A stretch of DNA of 64,000 bases from contig CAJQMR010000017.1 in assembly GCA_905479495.1 (NCBI GenBank), positions 1 through 64,000 of the forward strand. The letters run 5' to 3'. This document shows positions 9,940 through 19,828 of this stretch, one piece after another. The first letter of the stretch is position 1. Each line of letters starts with the position of its first letter. The notes below the pieces were generated by a model. That model ran no database searches and was not told the DNA's origin. It saw nothing but the letters and a program-made list of their open reading frames with translations. Origin of the DNA: an uncultured Anaerolineae bacterium. Its GTDB lineage: Bacteria > Chloroflexota > Anaerolineae > Promineifilales > Promineifilaceae. The translations under genes were made by a program, and so were the position numbers.

Positions 9940-9990
9940 GCTGAAGCAAACGTCTTTTGACAGTTCGTTTATAGGAGAAGTTGCTTCAGC
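9940..9990. promoter_or_regulatory. Spaced inverted repeat upstream of MocR gene
   Basis: GCTGAAGCAA (9940-9949) and its exact complement TTGCTTCAGC (9981-9990) are separated by 31 bp in the gap between TetR and MocR-type genes. The spacing corresponds to about four helical turns between arm centres, which would let a dimer or looped pair bind. TATAAT follows at 10012-10017. It is a candidate operator for either divergent regulator. Confidence 0.5.
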
Positions 9991-10011
9991 TTAAATGTCT
10001 TGCTTTGGCGA

Positions 10012-10017
10012 TATAAT
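10012..10017 (+). promoter_or_regulatory. -10 box of the MocR-type gene
   Basis: An exact TATAAT lies 44 bp before the ATG at 10062. No good -35 hexamer is seen at the usual distance; the right arm of the inverted repeat (9981-9990) occupies that region, which would suit an activator-dependent promoter. Confidence 0.45.
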
Positions 10018-10061
10018 CTGGCAAGACTTGTTTGGCGAAACATTCGGTTGAGGTTGTTAAT

Positions 10062-11522
10062 ATGAACTACTGGACATTAGATAAACAAAGCCAAACACCA
10101 TTATACCTGCAATTATATCATCAGCTACGTGAGGCCATTTTGCATGGCGAATTTACGTCCCAGCGCCTGCCGCCCGGTCGTGAGTTAGCAAGCAAGCTGG
10201 GCGTGGCACGCATCACTGTATCTCAGGCGTATAATCAGCTGGAGTCAGAAGGATTTGTCCTGCGTCGGCGTGGGGCTGGGACATTCATTGCCCCTTATTT
10301 GTCGTCGATGATGGTCGGTGAGGCGGATACACGGCCGTTTCAGCCAAATTTCTCAGCGTGGGGGCAGCGGATGTTGCAGACGGCCGTTTCCCCCAGCAAC
10401 AAGCAGCCCCGCCCGGAGATCGATTTTGGTTTTGGCCGCTCCTTCCCCCACATTTTCCCCTACGACATCTGGCGCAAGCTGCTGGCCCGCTACCTGAGCA
10501 CCGATGACGCCATGCTTTCCCGGTATGGTTCAGTGGCGGGCTTCTTTCCACTGCGCGAGGCCCTGGCCGATTACCTCACGCGCTGGCGCGGGGTGACCTG
10601 CCAGCCGGAGCGGGTGGTGATTGTCAACGGGGCGCAGCAAGCGCTGGATATTTTGGCCCGTCTGCTGCTGGAACCGGGGGATGAGGTGATGGTGGAAACG
10701 CCAGGGTATGCGGATGCGTTTTCCTTGTTTCAACTGAATGGTGCCCGGTTAACGGCCGTTCCCGTTGATGATTCCGGCTTTGTGGTCGAAAAAATTCCGG
10801 AGCGCAGTCAGGCAAAAATGATCTTTGTTACCCCATCGAACCAGTTTCCCCAAGGCGGTACGCTGCCGCTGGCGCGCCGCCTGGCTTTGCTGCAATGGGC
10901 CAGGCAGCATGATGCGCTTATCATTGAGGATGATTACGATGGTGAACTGCGCTACGACGGCCGTCCGCTGGCGGCGTTGCAAGGGCTAGCGGTGGATGAT
11001 CGGGTCATTTACCTGGGCACATTTTCCAAGGTGTTGTTCCCGGCACTGCGATTGTCTTACGTGGTGTTGCCACAGGAGTTGGTACGGCCGTTTGTCCAGG
11101 CCAAGCGGTTGATTGACCGGGGTGCGCCCACGCTCACCCAGGCGGCCGTGGCCGACTTTATGGTGGAGGGTCATTTTGAGCGCCATTTGCGCCATTTACG
11201 TGAGGCATACGGCGAGCGGCGGCAAACATTGGTGGCAGCGCTGCAAACCCATCTGCCCAACCTGGTGCGCTACGCTGATGAACCGGCCGGACTGCATGTG
11301 ATGCTTTATTTGCCAACACGTTTGCAAGAAACGGCCGTGGTACAGGCTGCGGCTGAAGCAGGGGTGGGTGTTTATCCCGCCGCCCCATACTTCATGACGG
11401 CATCCTCGCCACCGGCCATTTTGCTGGGCTTTAGCGGCCTTAGCGAGATAGAAATTGAGCGAGGTGTGGCAAGTTTGGGGGGAGTGATTACTGCTTTGCT
11501 AGCTGGGAAAATTGGGACGTAA
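10062..11522 (+). CDS. MocR-family GntR/aminotransferase transcriptional regulator
   Basis: The 486-residue protein joins a GntR winged helix (TPLYLQLYHQLREAI, LGVARITVSQAYNQLE) to a fold-type I aminotransferase domain. The PLP-lysine motif is YLGTFSKVLFPALR and the preceding IIEDDYDGELRY carries the pyridine-nitrogen Asp. MocR regulators commonly sense PLP or amino-acid metabolites (PdxR, GabR). I start it at the ATG preceded by TTGAGG; an upstream TTG at 10032 is less likely. No vitamin B6 or GABA gene is adjacent, so the target is open. It contains six ACGGCCGT copies, among the densest genes here. Confidence 0.92.
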   Translation: MNYWTLDKQSQTPLYLQLYHQLREAILHGEFTSQRLPPGRELASKLGVARITVSQAYNQLESEGFVLRRRGAGTFIAPYLSSMMVGEADTRPFQPNFSAWGQRMLQTAVSPSNKQPRPEIDFGFGRSFPHIFPYDIWRKLLARYLSTDDAMLSRYGSVAGFFPLREALADYLTRWRGVTCQPERVVIVNGAQQALDILARLLLEPGDEVMVETPGYADAFSLFQLNGARLTAVPVDDSGFVVEKIPERSQAKMIFVTPSNQFPQGGTLPLARRLALLQWARQHDALIIEDDYDGELRYDGRPLAALQGLAVDDRVIYLGTFSKVLFPALRLSYVVLPQELVRPFVQAKRLIDRGAPTLTQAAVADFMVEGHFERHLRHLREAYGERRQTLVAALQTHLPNLVRYADEPAGLHVMLYLPTRLQETAVVQAAAEAGVGVYPAAPYFMTASSPPAILLGFSGLSEIEIERGVASLGGVITALLAGKIGT

Positions 11523-11589
11523 GAAACGGCCGTTACGCCGCCTCTAATAAACAAGCTAACAACAATCTTTTTCCTCCTCCTTCTTCTAA

Positions 11590-11625
11590 AAATGCCGCTC
11601 TCAAAGTGAGAGCGGCATTTTTTCT
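11590..11625 (+). terminator. Intrinsic terminator after MocR gene
   Basis: A perfect 14-bp stem (AAATGCCGCTCTCA / TGAGAGCGGCATTT) with an AAG loop is followed by a T-rich tract. It lies 68 bp after the MocR stop and serves the plus strand; the A-run on the left side may also let it act on the minus-strand methylase. Confidence 0.88.
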
Positions 11626-11646
11626 CTGCGCCTCTGCCGCTCTGCG
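11621..11646. repeat. CTCTGCG-word intergenic repeat
   Basis: The short stretch reads as repeated CTCTGCG/CCTCTGC words between the terminator and the methylase stop codon. Similar text occurs at 26371-26403 and 62145-62241, and as the complementary CACAGAG words at 30761-30834. It is a member of the same interspersed family and codes for nothing here. Confidence 0.6.
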
Positions 11647-12447
11647 TTAAAAATGTTTCTGTCGCTGGAGTTCGTATAGCACGATGGCTGCCGCCGCATT
11701 GACGGAGAAGGAATCAATCCCGGCGCTCATGGGAATGGTGACGCGCCGATCGAGTTGGGCGGCCAATTCATCCGGCAAGCCCCAATATTCACTACCCATA
11801 AAAACGGCCGTTCCCCCCAACCCCACGTCTAACTGCGGCAGCAAAACCCCGCCTTCTGCCACGGTGCCAACTGTTTGCATGGACTTTGTTTGCAGTGTGG
11901 CAAACAAGTCGGGCAGGGTCATGGCCACAGTCGGCAGCTTGAAGAGGCTACCCATTGAAGTACGTACCGCGCGTGGGTGAAACGGATCGCTGCCCCCGAC
12001 AGTGACGAATAAATCGGCCCCCAGGGCATGAGCCGTGCGCAGCAGGCCGCCCACATTGCCCGGATCAACCACGTCAACTGCTACCAGCAGCGTGGGCGTG
12101 GGGTGTGCCGCCAGCCAATCTGCCAGGTCGATTGGTTGCGGCAGCGGCAGCAGTCCGATGAGGCCGCCCAGCCTGCGCCCCTGGGTTAAGGTGTCCATTT
12201 CGGCATCGGCGATAGGGTAGCAGGAGATATTTTGGTTGGCGAGCTGCTGCAAAACGGCCGTTTCCCGCTCCCCAGGATTTTGCCAGACAGATTGAGTGAC
12301 GAGAACGGCCGTAGGCCACCAGCCCGCCCGCAAAGCCCGCTCGTGCAGCCGGGTGCCCTCAATGGAAAAGTTGCCAGAGGTTGCCCGCCCTTTGGCGGTG
12401 GCGGTGCGTTCAATCATCGTGCGGACGGTGTGCCACGGCTTGCTCAT
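11647..12447 (-). CDS. SpoU/TrmH-family RNA 2'-O-methyltransferase
   Basis: The 266-residue protein has an N-terminal substrate-binding region with FSIEGTRLHERAL and the SPOUT catalytic domain with three signature motifs: DVVDPGNVGGLLRTA (motif 1), MGSEYWGLPDEL (motif 2) and IPMSAGIDSFSVNAAAAI (motif 3). These enzymes methylate ribose of rRNA or tRNA using S-adenosylmethionine bound in a deep trefoil knot. The target nucleotide is not deducible. The gene begins three bases after the stop of the hybrid histidine kinase, implying one transcript. Two octamer copies fall in the middle of the gene. Confidence 0.9.
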   Translation of the reverse strand: MSKPWHTVRTMIERTATAKGRATSGNFSIEGTRLHERALRAGWWPTAVLVTQSVWQNPGERETAVLQQLANQNISCYPIADAEMDTLTQGRRLGGLIGLLPLPQPIDLADWLAAHPTPTLLVAVDVVDPGNVGGLLRTAHALGADLFVTVGGSDPFHPRAVRTSMGSLFKLPTVAMTLPDLFATLQTKSMQTVGTVAEGGVLLPQLDVGLGGTAVFMGSEYWGLPDELAAQLDRRVTIPMSAGIDSFSVNAAAAIVLYELQRQKHF

Positions 12448-12450
12448 ATC

Positions 12451-15060
12451 TCAGGACGAAGGTAGATGCTCTTTGACAGTTTGAAGTAATCGATTAAGGT
12501 TATACGGTTTATGTAAAAAACCATTTGGCTTTTCACTTTTTAATTGGCCCATTGCTTCAGCTTCATCATACCCGGACGATAAGATCACGCGGACAGTGGG
12601 ATCAATCTGTCGCAGCGCTATTAATGTGTTGTAGCCACTCATTCCCGGCATTGATAAATCCAAGAGCACCAATTCGATTTCATTCGGGTGCGCATTGTAA
12701 AGCGCCACGCCATCATTTCCGTTGGCGGCACTTATCACAGTGATCCCCTGCATTGCCAAAATATCCGCAACCGCTTCTCGCACCGATTCTTCGTCATCAA
12801 TGACCAGCACTTTTCCATCCGGCATACTTGAGGATGGATTCGTATGATTCTTTTCGGCATCGTCTACTGTTTCAGTAGAGGCTGGAAAGAGCAATTTGAA
12901 GGTTGATCCTTTACCAACGACACTGTTAACATTGATCCTGCCCTGATGTCCCCGAATAATGCCTAAAACGGCCGCTAAACCCAGGCCGCGACCAGTTACC
13001 TTGGTGGTGAAAAACGGCTCGAAAATCCGAGCCAGGGTTTGACTGTCCATTCCTTGACCGTCGTCACGGACTATCAGAGAAACGTACATCCCCGGTTCCA
13101 AAGGGTCGCTCGAATTGAGCCAATTTTGCTCTTCACCAAAGCCGATGGTCTGTGTGTGGGTCTCCACCGTTACCGTACCCGCTGCCTCGCCAATTGCTTC
13201 CGCTCCATTCAGGATAAGATTCATGATCACTTGTTGCATTTGGCCCACATCTGCTTTGATGGATGGTAAACGGGAGTTCAAATTTGACTTTAGTTTTACG
13301 TGTTTGGGGACAGCGAGCCGAAACAAATGCAAATTCTCCTCGATCAGTTCATTGAGATAAATAGAGCGTATTTGAAAATGTCCTCGACCAGAGTAGGCAA
13401 GCAATTGCTGTGTGAGCGCGGCGGCGCGTTCAGCGGCAACGACAACTTTTTCAATATGCGGGCGCGCCGAGTCGTTTCCCAACAGCAAATGTGATGCTAG
13501 AGAGGCCTGTCCCAGTATCGCAACTAACAAGTTGTTGAAATCGTGGGCCACGCCCCCAGCCAAGACACCTAAACTCTCCATCTTTTGGGCGGCAACAATT
13601 TGTTTGCGTTCAGTGACAATAGTCATGAACAACAACAGTTGCCGGGTCATTCCCTGCTGGTCATTGGCTAATGTTGTTATGTGGCTCTCGATCCATTCCC
13701 ATTCGCCATTTTCCCGCTGTACCCGGAACTCGTTTTCTCTATTGGCATCAGGCGCCTGCAATAATAATTGCCATTGATTGCGCACTTGCTCTATCTCGTC
13801 TGGATGAACGATATTGAGTAGCGCATCAAGTTCTCCAAATGTTCCTGGGGGATAGCCAAACGGTTCTTCTTTATTAATAAATGTGATGTCGGCTGTGGAG
13901 CAATCGATGATGCAGATGATGTTTGGTGAGCTATAAGCCAGGCGGCGGAATCGCGCTTCGCTGCTACGCACAGCCTCTTCCACTCGCTTATGCGCCAGGG
14001 CAGCTGCAAACATCTGGGCAATGGTCTCATAAAAGCTCTCGTGTTCGCGAAGGAGCTCTTTGGGGGTGCTGGTAGCCAGATGCATAATGCCTTGACTATC
14101 CTCTCTTGCCTGGGTTAGCGGACAAGAGATTAACGCCTGAATCCCGAGCTGGGTGAGTTTGTTTTTTTGTGTAGCCGACAGTGATGAATGGTGTATATCA
14201 GGGGCAAAAATTGATTCCTGACTAAAAAACGATCGTAATTCTTTCTGGCTATCTTCTGCCAGGGAGAAGAATTCACGAGCTGCTTCCAGTTCGGTACCAA
14301 GCGTCATCATCACCGGCACCTGGAATTCTTTTCTTCCTGGATAGGCCACAATTCCTAAATCGAAATCCAATGCTTTTAGCAAATAGGATAATACATCGCG
14401 GCTTAATGTGCCTTCATCTCTAGCAGCGATTGTGGCCTGAGCCAAAATGCGAAATACGTTTCTTTCTTGTGACGTTTGCCTCTGCCTCAATATGCCCAAT
14501 TGGTTACGCTGCCGAGTGACGAAATAGATGATCATGGCAAACGTTAAGTTAAAGCTGATGGGGCCATTCATCGCTTGCAGAAACGTGATTTCGTTACTAA
14601 GCAAGGTAAACAGGGATATCCCTAATAAATGTCCAATAAAAATTATAAAAATAGCGCGCGGTGCAAAAAACAGGCTGGAAAAGAGCAGAATCACCGTTAG
14701 ATAGTTAAGTACCTGCATACCGTCCTGCCCACCTTCAACGGCAGATAACAGAATGATCAATAGGGAACTACTGACTACGGCGAGACTCAAGGCTGCTTTG
14801 TAATGACCTTTACGATTAAGGAAGTAAGCGATGAGGATTATGATGCTTAGGACGCCACGGACAATAATTTCTGCTTCTGACCCTACGCCGACTGGTGTGC
14901 GTAGGAAAAAGAGCAAGATAATGAGGAACCAGAATAGGAGTAACCATGCAGCCAGTAATCTTGACAGCTGACGTCCTTCAATACTTTGCATCAAGGAAGA
15001 AGGCATGGTAATTGCTTGCCAGAATTTTTTTAAAACGGCCGTTCTCTCTTTGAAGATCAT
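12451..15060 (-). CDS. Membrane hybrid sensor histidine kinase (GAF-PAS-HisKA-HATPase-REC)
   Basis: The 869-residue protein has five or six membrane helices in residues 35-190, a GAF-like domain (about 205-360), a PAS domain (about 370-480), a HisKA helix with GGVAHDFNNLLVAI, a HATPase domain with NLILNGAEAIGE, DDGQGMDSQ and GRGLGLAAV, and a C-terminal receiver domain with LVIDDEE and the phosphoacceptor Asp in LLDLSMPGM. This is a hybrid kinase whose receiver usually feeds a phosphorelay. GGGGGG precedes the start. The downstream methylase follows after three bases. The gene has only one octamer, at its very 5' end, despite its length. Confidence 0.93.
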   Translation of the reverse strand: MIFKERTAVLKKFWQAITMPSSLMQSIEGRQLSRLLAAWLLLFWFLIILLFFLRTPVGVGSEAEIIVRGVLSIIILIAYFLNRKGHYKAALSLAVVSSSLLIILLSAVEGGQDGMQVLNYLTVILLFSSLFFAPRAIFIIFIGHLLGISLFTLLSNEITFLQAMNGPISFNLTFAMIIYFVTRQRNQLGILRQRQTSQERNVFRILAQATIAARDEGTLSRDVLSYLLKALDFDLGIVAYPGRKEFQVPVMMTLGTELEAAREFFSLAEDSQKELRSFFSQESIFAPDIHHSSLSATQKNKLTQLGIQALISCPLTQAREDSQGIMHLATSTPKELLREHESFYETIAQMFAAALAHKRVEEAVRSSEARFRRLAYSSPNIICIIDCSTADITFINKEEPFGYPPGTFGELDALLNIVHPDEIEQVRNQWQLLLQAPDANRENEFRVQRENGEWEWIESHITTLANDQQGMTRQLLLFMTIVTERKQIVAAQKMESLGVLAGGVAHDFNNLLVAILGQASLASHLLLGNDSARPHIEKVVVAAERAAALTQQLLAYSGRGHFQIRSIYLNELIEENLHLFRLAVPKHVKLKSNLNSRLPSIKADVGQMQQVIMNLILNGAEAIGEAAGTVTVETHTQTIGFGEEQNWLNSSDPLEPGMYVSLIVRDDGQGMDSQTLARIFEPFFTTKVTGRGLGLAAVLGIIRGHQGRINVNSVVGKGSTFKLLFPASTETVDDAEKNHTNPSSSMPDGKVLVIDDEESVREAVADILAMQGITVISAANGNDGVALYNAHPNEIELVLLDLSMPGMSGYNTLIALRQIDPTVRVILSSGYDEAEAMGQLKSEKPNGFLHKPYNLNRLLQTVKEHLPSS

Positions 15061-15271
15061 GGAATCCCCCCAAAATCCAAATTATATACTATTTTTCCAT
15101 GCCTGGGCCGCTCCTGCCGAAAGTTAGAGGCTACCAGCTTACGCAATGCAGACGACAAACCACCGTTTGCCAGATGCCGCTTGCTTTCATTTCTGCCATC
15201 AGGCACACTAAAAATTGAAAGTGATGTATGTATTGTTATGAAATAAAGAAACAAAGAGAGATTCAAATCGA

Positions 15272-16972
15272 ATGAACACAAAACAGATTGATAAACACCA
15301 AAATTTATTGACCGTAAAATCCAGGAGCTACGCTGTGTGGTTCCTTCTGCTTGTTTTGGCACTGGTGGCTTGTACGCCGACCGCGTCGCCGAACCCCCAG
15401 CCGGTGGCAACCTTACCATTTACGCCGCTGGCTACCCAGGTTGCCCAGAATCCCACGCCCACGGTTGCCGAAGGAACGGCCGTATCCCCCACCAACACAC
15501 CGCAGCCAACTGAAACTGAGGTGGCAACGGCCGTACCTCCCACCGCAACGGCCGTTGCCGCAACCGTGATCACGGTTGAACCCATGCCCATTGTATTTGC
15601 CCCTGGAGAAATTTCTACCACACTGAACCACACGTTGGCTGTGGGCCAAAATGATGTGTATACATTTTGGGCCGCCGCCAACCAGTTTGCCGAGATTTCG
15701 ATCATTTCCAACAACAGTAATGCCAACTTTTCCCTGGTGGGTCTGGTTGATGGCCAACCGTACAAACGGTTTGAAAATGAGAACCGCAGCTGGAGCGGTA
15801 CGCTGCTCAGCTCCGGCGAATATCAACTAACCGTAACCAGCTTGGCCCGTCCCATCGACTACACCTTGATGCTTACCATCTACCCGCAGGAGCAAGCCCT
15901 GCCCCAGACCCTGCCCGAACTGGCGATTTGGGTTGGCCAGCAGCGGCATGATGGCAGTTCAGCGCAAGATGTGCAGCAAACGCTGTCCGCCAACGGCTTC
16001 CTGGCTGATTGGCGTGAGGTTGATTTGACCGGCGATGGTGTTGTGGAGTGGGTAGCAATCCTGCAACAGGACACCGGCTCTGTCTTTGGCCCTGAAGGCG
16101 AGGCCATCGTAGTCTCGCCAGCGGGTCTGGTTTACCGGTACTATGCCAAATTTGTTAACGATGGGGATTGGCTGCTCACCATCGAACACGTCGGCGATCT
16201 GACGGGTGATGGCTTACCTGAAGTGGCTATCATGCGCCAGTTTTGCGGGGCGCACACTTGTAACCACGCCTATGATATTGTGGGCGCGCCCACCGGCGCG
16301 GTGCAAAGTTTGGTGCCTGCCACTGCCCAATATCCCCAGCCGGTCATCAGCATGATGAGCGGCGAGGCGACGTTTGTTGATCGCACAGGAGACGGTGTTG
16401 CCGATTTGGCGCAGTACGGCGGGTTCATCAGCTCCGCCGGGGCCGGGCCTTACCAGCGCGGTTACACCGAGATTTGGTCCTGGCAGCCTGCGCAAAATCA
16501 GTTTGCCCTGGCCGAAACGATTCTGGATCCATCCAACTACCGCTTCCATCTACTATATGAAGCCAACGACCTGTTTGCCGCTGGCGATTATGCGGCGGCC
16601 ATTCCCAAATATGTTGATGTGGTAGAAAATCCAAACCTGGATGATGGTGTTGGGCTGATTATTCAGGAAAGCACTTACGATACCAGCCGTCAGTTTGCCG
16701 CTTTCCGCTTAATGATCGCTTACTTGCAGTTGGGCGATATGGACAATGCCACGGTTTGGTCTGGCTGGCTGTACAGCAACTACCCGAATGCACACATCAC
16801 GGAAGGTGTCGTGGCTTTTTGGGAGGATTACAACTTTAACCACAGTGCAGCCTTGGGTTGTATTGCAACGACCAATGTGCTGCAAACGTTCCCGAACCCA
16901 ACTGGCCCGCTGGCCGACTTGGGCTACGCCTTGCCCAGCCTGACGGCCGAATCGGTTTGCCCCATTCAATAG
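15272..16972 (+). CDS. Lipoprotein with T/A/P linker, Ca-loop repeats and TPR-like tail
   Basis: The 566-residue protein has a signal peptide with lipobox LVACT and a 70-residue linker of Thr, Pro, Ala and Val. The next region contains three DxTGDG motifs (DLTGDGVVEW, DLTGDGLPEV, DRTGDGVADL) like those in FG-GAP/VCBS or dockerin-type calcium loops. The C-terminal 130 residues resemble tetratricopeptide helices (AANDLFAAGDYAAAIPKYVDV). It should be a surface lipoprotein; the function is unknown. Three ACGGCCGT copies in the linker encode the TAV units, so the palindrome partly builds the low-complexity linker. Confidence 0.72.
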   Translation: MNTKQIDKHQNLLTVKSRSYAVWFLLLVLALVACTPTASPNPQPVATLPFTPLATQVAQNPTPTVAEGTAVSPTNTPQPTETEVATAVPPTATAVAATVITVEPMPIVFAPGEISTTLNHTLAVGQNDVYTFWAAANQFAEISIISNNSNANFSLVGLVDGQPYKRFENENRSWSGTLLSSGEYQLTVTSLARPIDYTLMLTIYPQEQALPQTLPELAIWVGQQRHDGSSAQDVQQTLSANGFLADWREVDLTGDGVVEWVAILQQDTGSVFGPEGEAIVVSPAGLVYRYYAKFVNDGDWLLTIEHVGDLTGDGLPEVAIMRQFCGAHTCNHAYDIVGAPTGAVQSLVPATAQYPQPVISMMSGEATFVDRTGDGVADLAQYGGFISSAGAGPYQRGYTEIWSWQPAQNQFALAETILDPSNYRFHLLYEANDLFAAGDYAAAIPKYVDVVENPNLDDGVGLIIQESTYDTSRQFAAFRLMIAYLQLGDMDNATVWSGWLYSNYPNAHITEGVVAFWEDYNFNHSAALGCIATTNVLQTFPNPTGPLADLGYALPSLTAESVCPIQ

Positions 16973-17056
16973 GGCTGGAGTTTGGAGATTGGATGGTCAG
17001 AGATAAAAAATCTCTCACTCCAGTCTCCAATCTCTACTCTCCCCCTTCATGTGGCT

Positions 17057-17065
17057 TGGTATAAT
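17057..17065 (+). promoter_or_regulatory. Extended -10 promoter for leaderless LAL regulator
   Basis: TGGTATAAT is a perfect extended -10 element (TGn-TATAAT). The GTG start codon begins at 17072, seven bases after the last base of the box, which is where transcription normally begins. No Shine-Dalgarno sequence fits. The simplest reading is a leaderless mRNA starting with GTG. Confidence 0.6.
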
Positions 17066-17071
17066 AGTCGC

Positions 17072-19726
17072 GTGTACAAGACGCTTTTGCAAACCAAGCT
17101 CAATCGGCCGGAGAAACGGCCGTTTTGGGTTGCGCGCCCATCGTTATTACAAAAACTAAATAAAGGCCATACAGGTAGATTGACTGTCGTTACCGCGCCC
17201 GCCGGATTTGGCAAGACGACGTTGATCAGCCGTTGGCTTGATGAAGTAGGTGATACCAAAATCGGCTGGGTCTCTTTGGATGAAGGGGACAATGCACGAT
17301 CTGTATTTCTTTTGTATCTGATCTCGGCGTTGGAAACGGCCGTTACCCCACAAACAATTCCTCATTTACAAACAATTAAGGCAAGCGTGGGGACCTTTGC
17401 TCAAACGGATAACTTGCAGCCGTTATTGGTTGATTTGCTCAATGCCATTTATCTCGACAAATCATCCATCACGTTGATATTGGATGATTATCATCTTATC
17501 GAAAGTGAAATGGTTCACGCCATTGTGCAATTTGTTTTGAATCAGGCCCCGGCCAATTTGCATTTGGTCATCATGAGCCGAACAGGGCTGCCTTTTCCTA
17601 TTGCCCGTTTACGCGCCCAAGGCATTGCCACGCTGATTCAGGCAGATGAATTGCGCTTTTCGGCCAAAGAAACGGCCGTTTTCTTCCAGCAACAGCAGCA
17701 TATTCAGCTAAACGACAACCAGCTTACTGTCATTACCAAACAAACGGAAGGATGGGTTGCTTGCCTGCAATTGGCCGGGCTGGCCTGGCAAACCACGCCA
17801 TTCAAAAGTGGGTCGGAGGATGATCTGGTGCAGTTGCTTCAGCATCATGCTGACATGGCTGATTATTTGATGGAAGAAGTTTTGTCGCAACAGCCACCTG
17901 CTATTCAACAGTTTTTGTTGGAAACGGCCGTTCTCGACCGTTTTTCTGCCCCTTTGTGTGATGCCGTGACGGATGGTGCTGGGGCCAGCCAGGAAATCAT
18001 TGCCCAATTGCGGCGCGACAATTTATTTGTTGTTCCTTTAGATGTCACTGGTGAATGGTTTCGCTATCACCATCTTTTTTCTGCCTTTTTACGCCACCAA
18101 TTGCAACGTCGCTACCCCCATAAAGTGCCTGAAATAAACGGCCGTGCGGCGTTTTGGTTTCATAAACATGGCTACCACGCCGAGGCGGTGCAGCAGGCCC
18201 TTGCTTCTGGGAAATTTGCTAAATATGCCGATATTTTTAGCGCGGCGGCCACCCAATATCTTTTTGAGAGCAATGTGTCGCCTGCCTACGCCTGGTTTGC
18301 CCAAATTCCGCGCCAGATTGTTTTGGGAAACCTGGGGTTGTGTGTGAATCAAGCCTGGATTTATCTGCTGTCGGGTGAATTTGATACGGCCGTTCCCTAC
18401 GTTGAAAAGGCAGAAGCATTGCTGGCTGATCTTGAGGCGGAAGGGGGGAATCATGTGGGGTTGCGTACGGCAAAAGGCAACATTTTTTTAATGCGCATTA
18501 ATTTAGCGTTTGAACAACGTGCCTATGAGTTTGTCATTAAAAATGCCCCCCTTGCTTATGAATTATTAGACCCTCAGGCTGAGCGCTTACGGACCATTGC
18601 CAAAAACTTTTTGGCCATTACCTATCTTAATTTGCAGCAATATGAGGCTGCCGAACGTGAATTAAACGCTGCCATTCAGCTAGGGAAACGATCTAAAAAC
18701 AACAATTCACTTTTCGCCGCTGCTGCGGCGCTCGGGCGAATCTATCTGCAACAAGGGAAGGTACGGCGAGCGAAAACATTAGCTGATGAGATGCTTTCGC
18801 TGCTGGCGGATTATCCTCAGCAAACAAAACGGTATGTGGCTGATGCCATCTACTCTGGCCTATGCCGTATTTTGTATCAATGGAATCAGTTGGAATTGGT
18901 AGAAGATCTTTTGCCAGGCAGCCTCTGTTTGAATTCGCAAGCGGGTTATTTGCAAGATTTTTTGACGTTGGCGCAGCTCCAAGCGGCGCGGGGCAACCCG
19001 GCCCTGGCCCAGCAAACGCTGCGCGGGGCAATAGCTGGGGTTAGCGAAGGGTCTGAGCAACAATTATTCATCCTCGCCTGGCAATTGCACCTGGGCTATC
19101 AAGCGGGGCAACAAGATGCGGCGCTGCTTCAAACGGCCGTTTCCCTGTCAAGCCAATTGCAAGAACAGGGACAACGTTCGATTCTTCACCAACGGGTGAA
19201 GCTGTTGCGGGCCCGGCACGCCATTGCCACCGGCAAACGCAGCGCAGCGCACACTTTTTTGGTTGAGGTGATGGCCCATGCACAGGCATTTTCGCTGAAT
19301 GGTTTATGGATTGAGGTTGCTGTTTTGCGCGCTTTGGCCAGTGCAAAAGATGGCATGGATACGGCCGTTTCTCATCTAACCCAGGCCCTCAAACTTGCCC
19401 AGCTAGAAGGGTATGTGCGCGTTTTTGTGGATGAAGGGGAACCCATGCGGCAGCTGCTCAGACAACTGGCTACCCAACACATCATGGTCGATTATGTGAC
19501 ACAGCTGTTAGCCCAATTTCCCACATCCGTCAAAACTGATTTAACGCAGCGAGAATTGATGACGTTGCAATTCTTTGCTGCCGGTTTGTCGGCGCAAGCC
19601 ATTGCCGAAAACATGGGTGTTTCTTCAGCCACTATTTATACGTACAGCAAACGTATTTACCGCAAGCTTGGTGTCCACAGTCGCCAAGAAGCGATCCAAG
19701 AGGCTAGAAGTTCAGGTCTTTTGTAG
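17072..19726 (+). CDS. LuxR-family ATP-binding regulator (MalT/LAL type)
   Basis: The 884-residue protein has an N-terminal STAND ATPase with Walker A APAGFGKTT and Walker B ITLILDDYH, a long helical TPR-like middle region, and a C-terminal LuxR helix-turn-helix (LTQRELMTLQFFAAGLSAQAIAE, then GVSSATIYTYSKRIYRKLGV). MalT-like regulators become active on binding an inducer and ATP. I choose the GTG at 17072 because the VYKTLLQTKL start matches the usual 'LL.TKL..P' beginning of the family and an extended -10 lies immediately upstream. Eight octamers lie in it. The downstream secreted propeller protein (103-bp gap) is a possible target. Confidence 0.9.
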   Translation: MYKTLLQTKLNRPEKRPFWVARPSLLQKLNKGHTGRLTVVTAPAGFGKTTLISRWLDEVGDTKIGWVSLDEGDNARSVFLLYLISALETAVTPQTIPHLQTIKASVGTFAQTDNLQPLLVDLLNAIYLDKSSITLILDDYHLIESEMVHAIVQFVLNQAPANLHLVIMSRTGLPFPIARLRAQGIATLIQADELRFSAKETAVFFQQQQHIQLNDNQLTVITKQTEGWVACLQLAGLAWQTTPFKSGSEDDLVQLLQHHADMADYLMEEVLSQQPPAIQQFLLETAVLDRFSAPLCDAVTDGAGASQEIIAQLRRDNLFVVPLDVTGEWFRYHHLFSAFLRHQLQRRYPHKVPEINGRAAFWFHKHGYHAEAVQQALASGKFAKYADIFSAAATQYLFESNVSPAYAWFAQIPRQIVLGNLGLCVNQAWIYLLSGEFDTAVPYVEKAEALLADLEAEGGNHVGLRTAKGNIFLMRINLAFEQRAYEFVIKNAPLAYELLDPQAERLRTIAKNFLAITYLNLQQYEAAERELNAAIQLGKRSKNNNSLFAAAAALGRIYLQQGKVRRAKTLADEMLSLLADYPQQTKRYVADAIYSGLCRILYQWNQLELVEDLLPGSLCLNSQAGYLQDFLTLAQLQAARGNPALAQQTLRGAIAGVSEGSEQQLFILAWQLHLGYQAGQQDAALLQTAVSLSSQLQEQGQRSILHQRVKLLRARHAIATGKRSAAHTFLVEVMAHAQAFSLNGLWIEVAVLRALASAKDGMDTAVSHLTQALKLAQLEGYVRVFVDEGEPMRQLLRQLATQHIMVDYVTQLLAQFPTSVKTDLTQRELMTLQFFAAGLSAQAIAENMGVSSATIYTYSKRIYRKLGVHSRQEAIQEARSSGLL

Positions 19727-19828
19727 CAGGCACCGTAAATTGTCCCCATATATTGTCCCCATTTGGGTCATGTCAACTGATCCATACCTGGCTAGACTTC
19801 CAAAAGCAAAAAAACTTTTGGAGATGTT

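Noticed and set aside
16974..17042. Inverted words GGAGATTGG / CCAATCTC before the LAL gene as an operator
   Set aside because: They read as the same low-complexity word type that recurs between genes elsewhere and are loosely matched, so a specific site is not supported.
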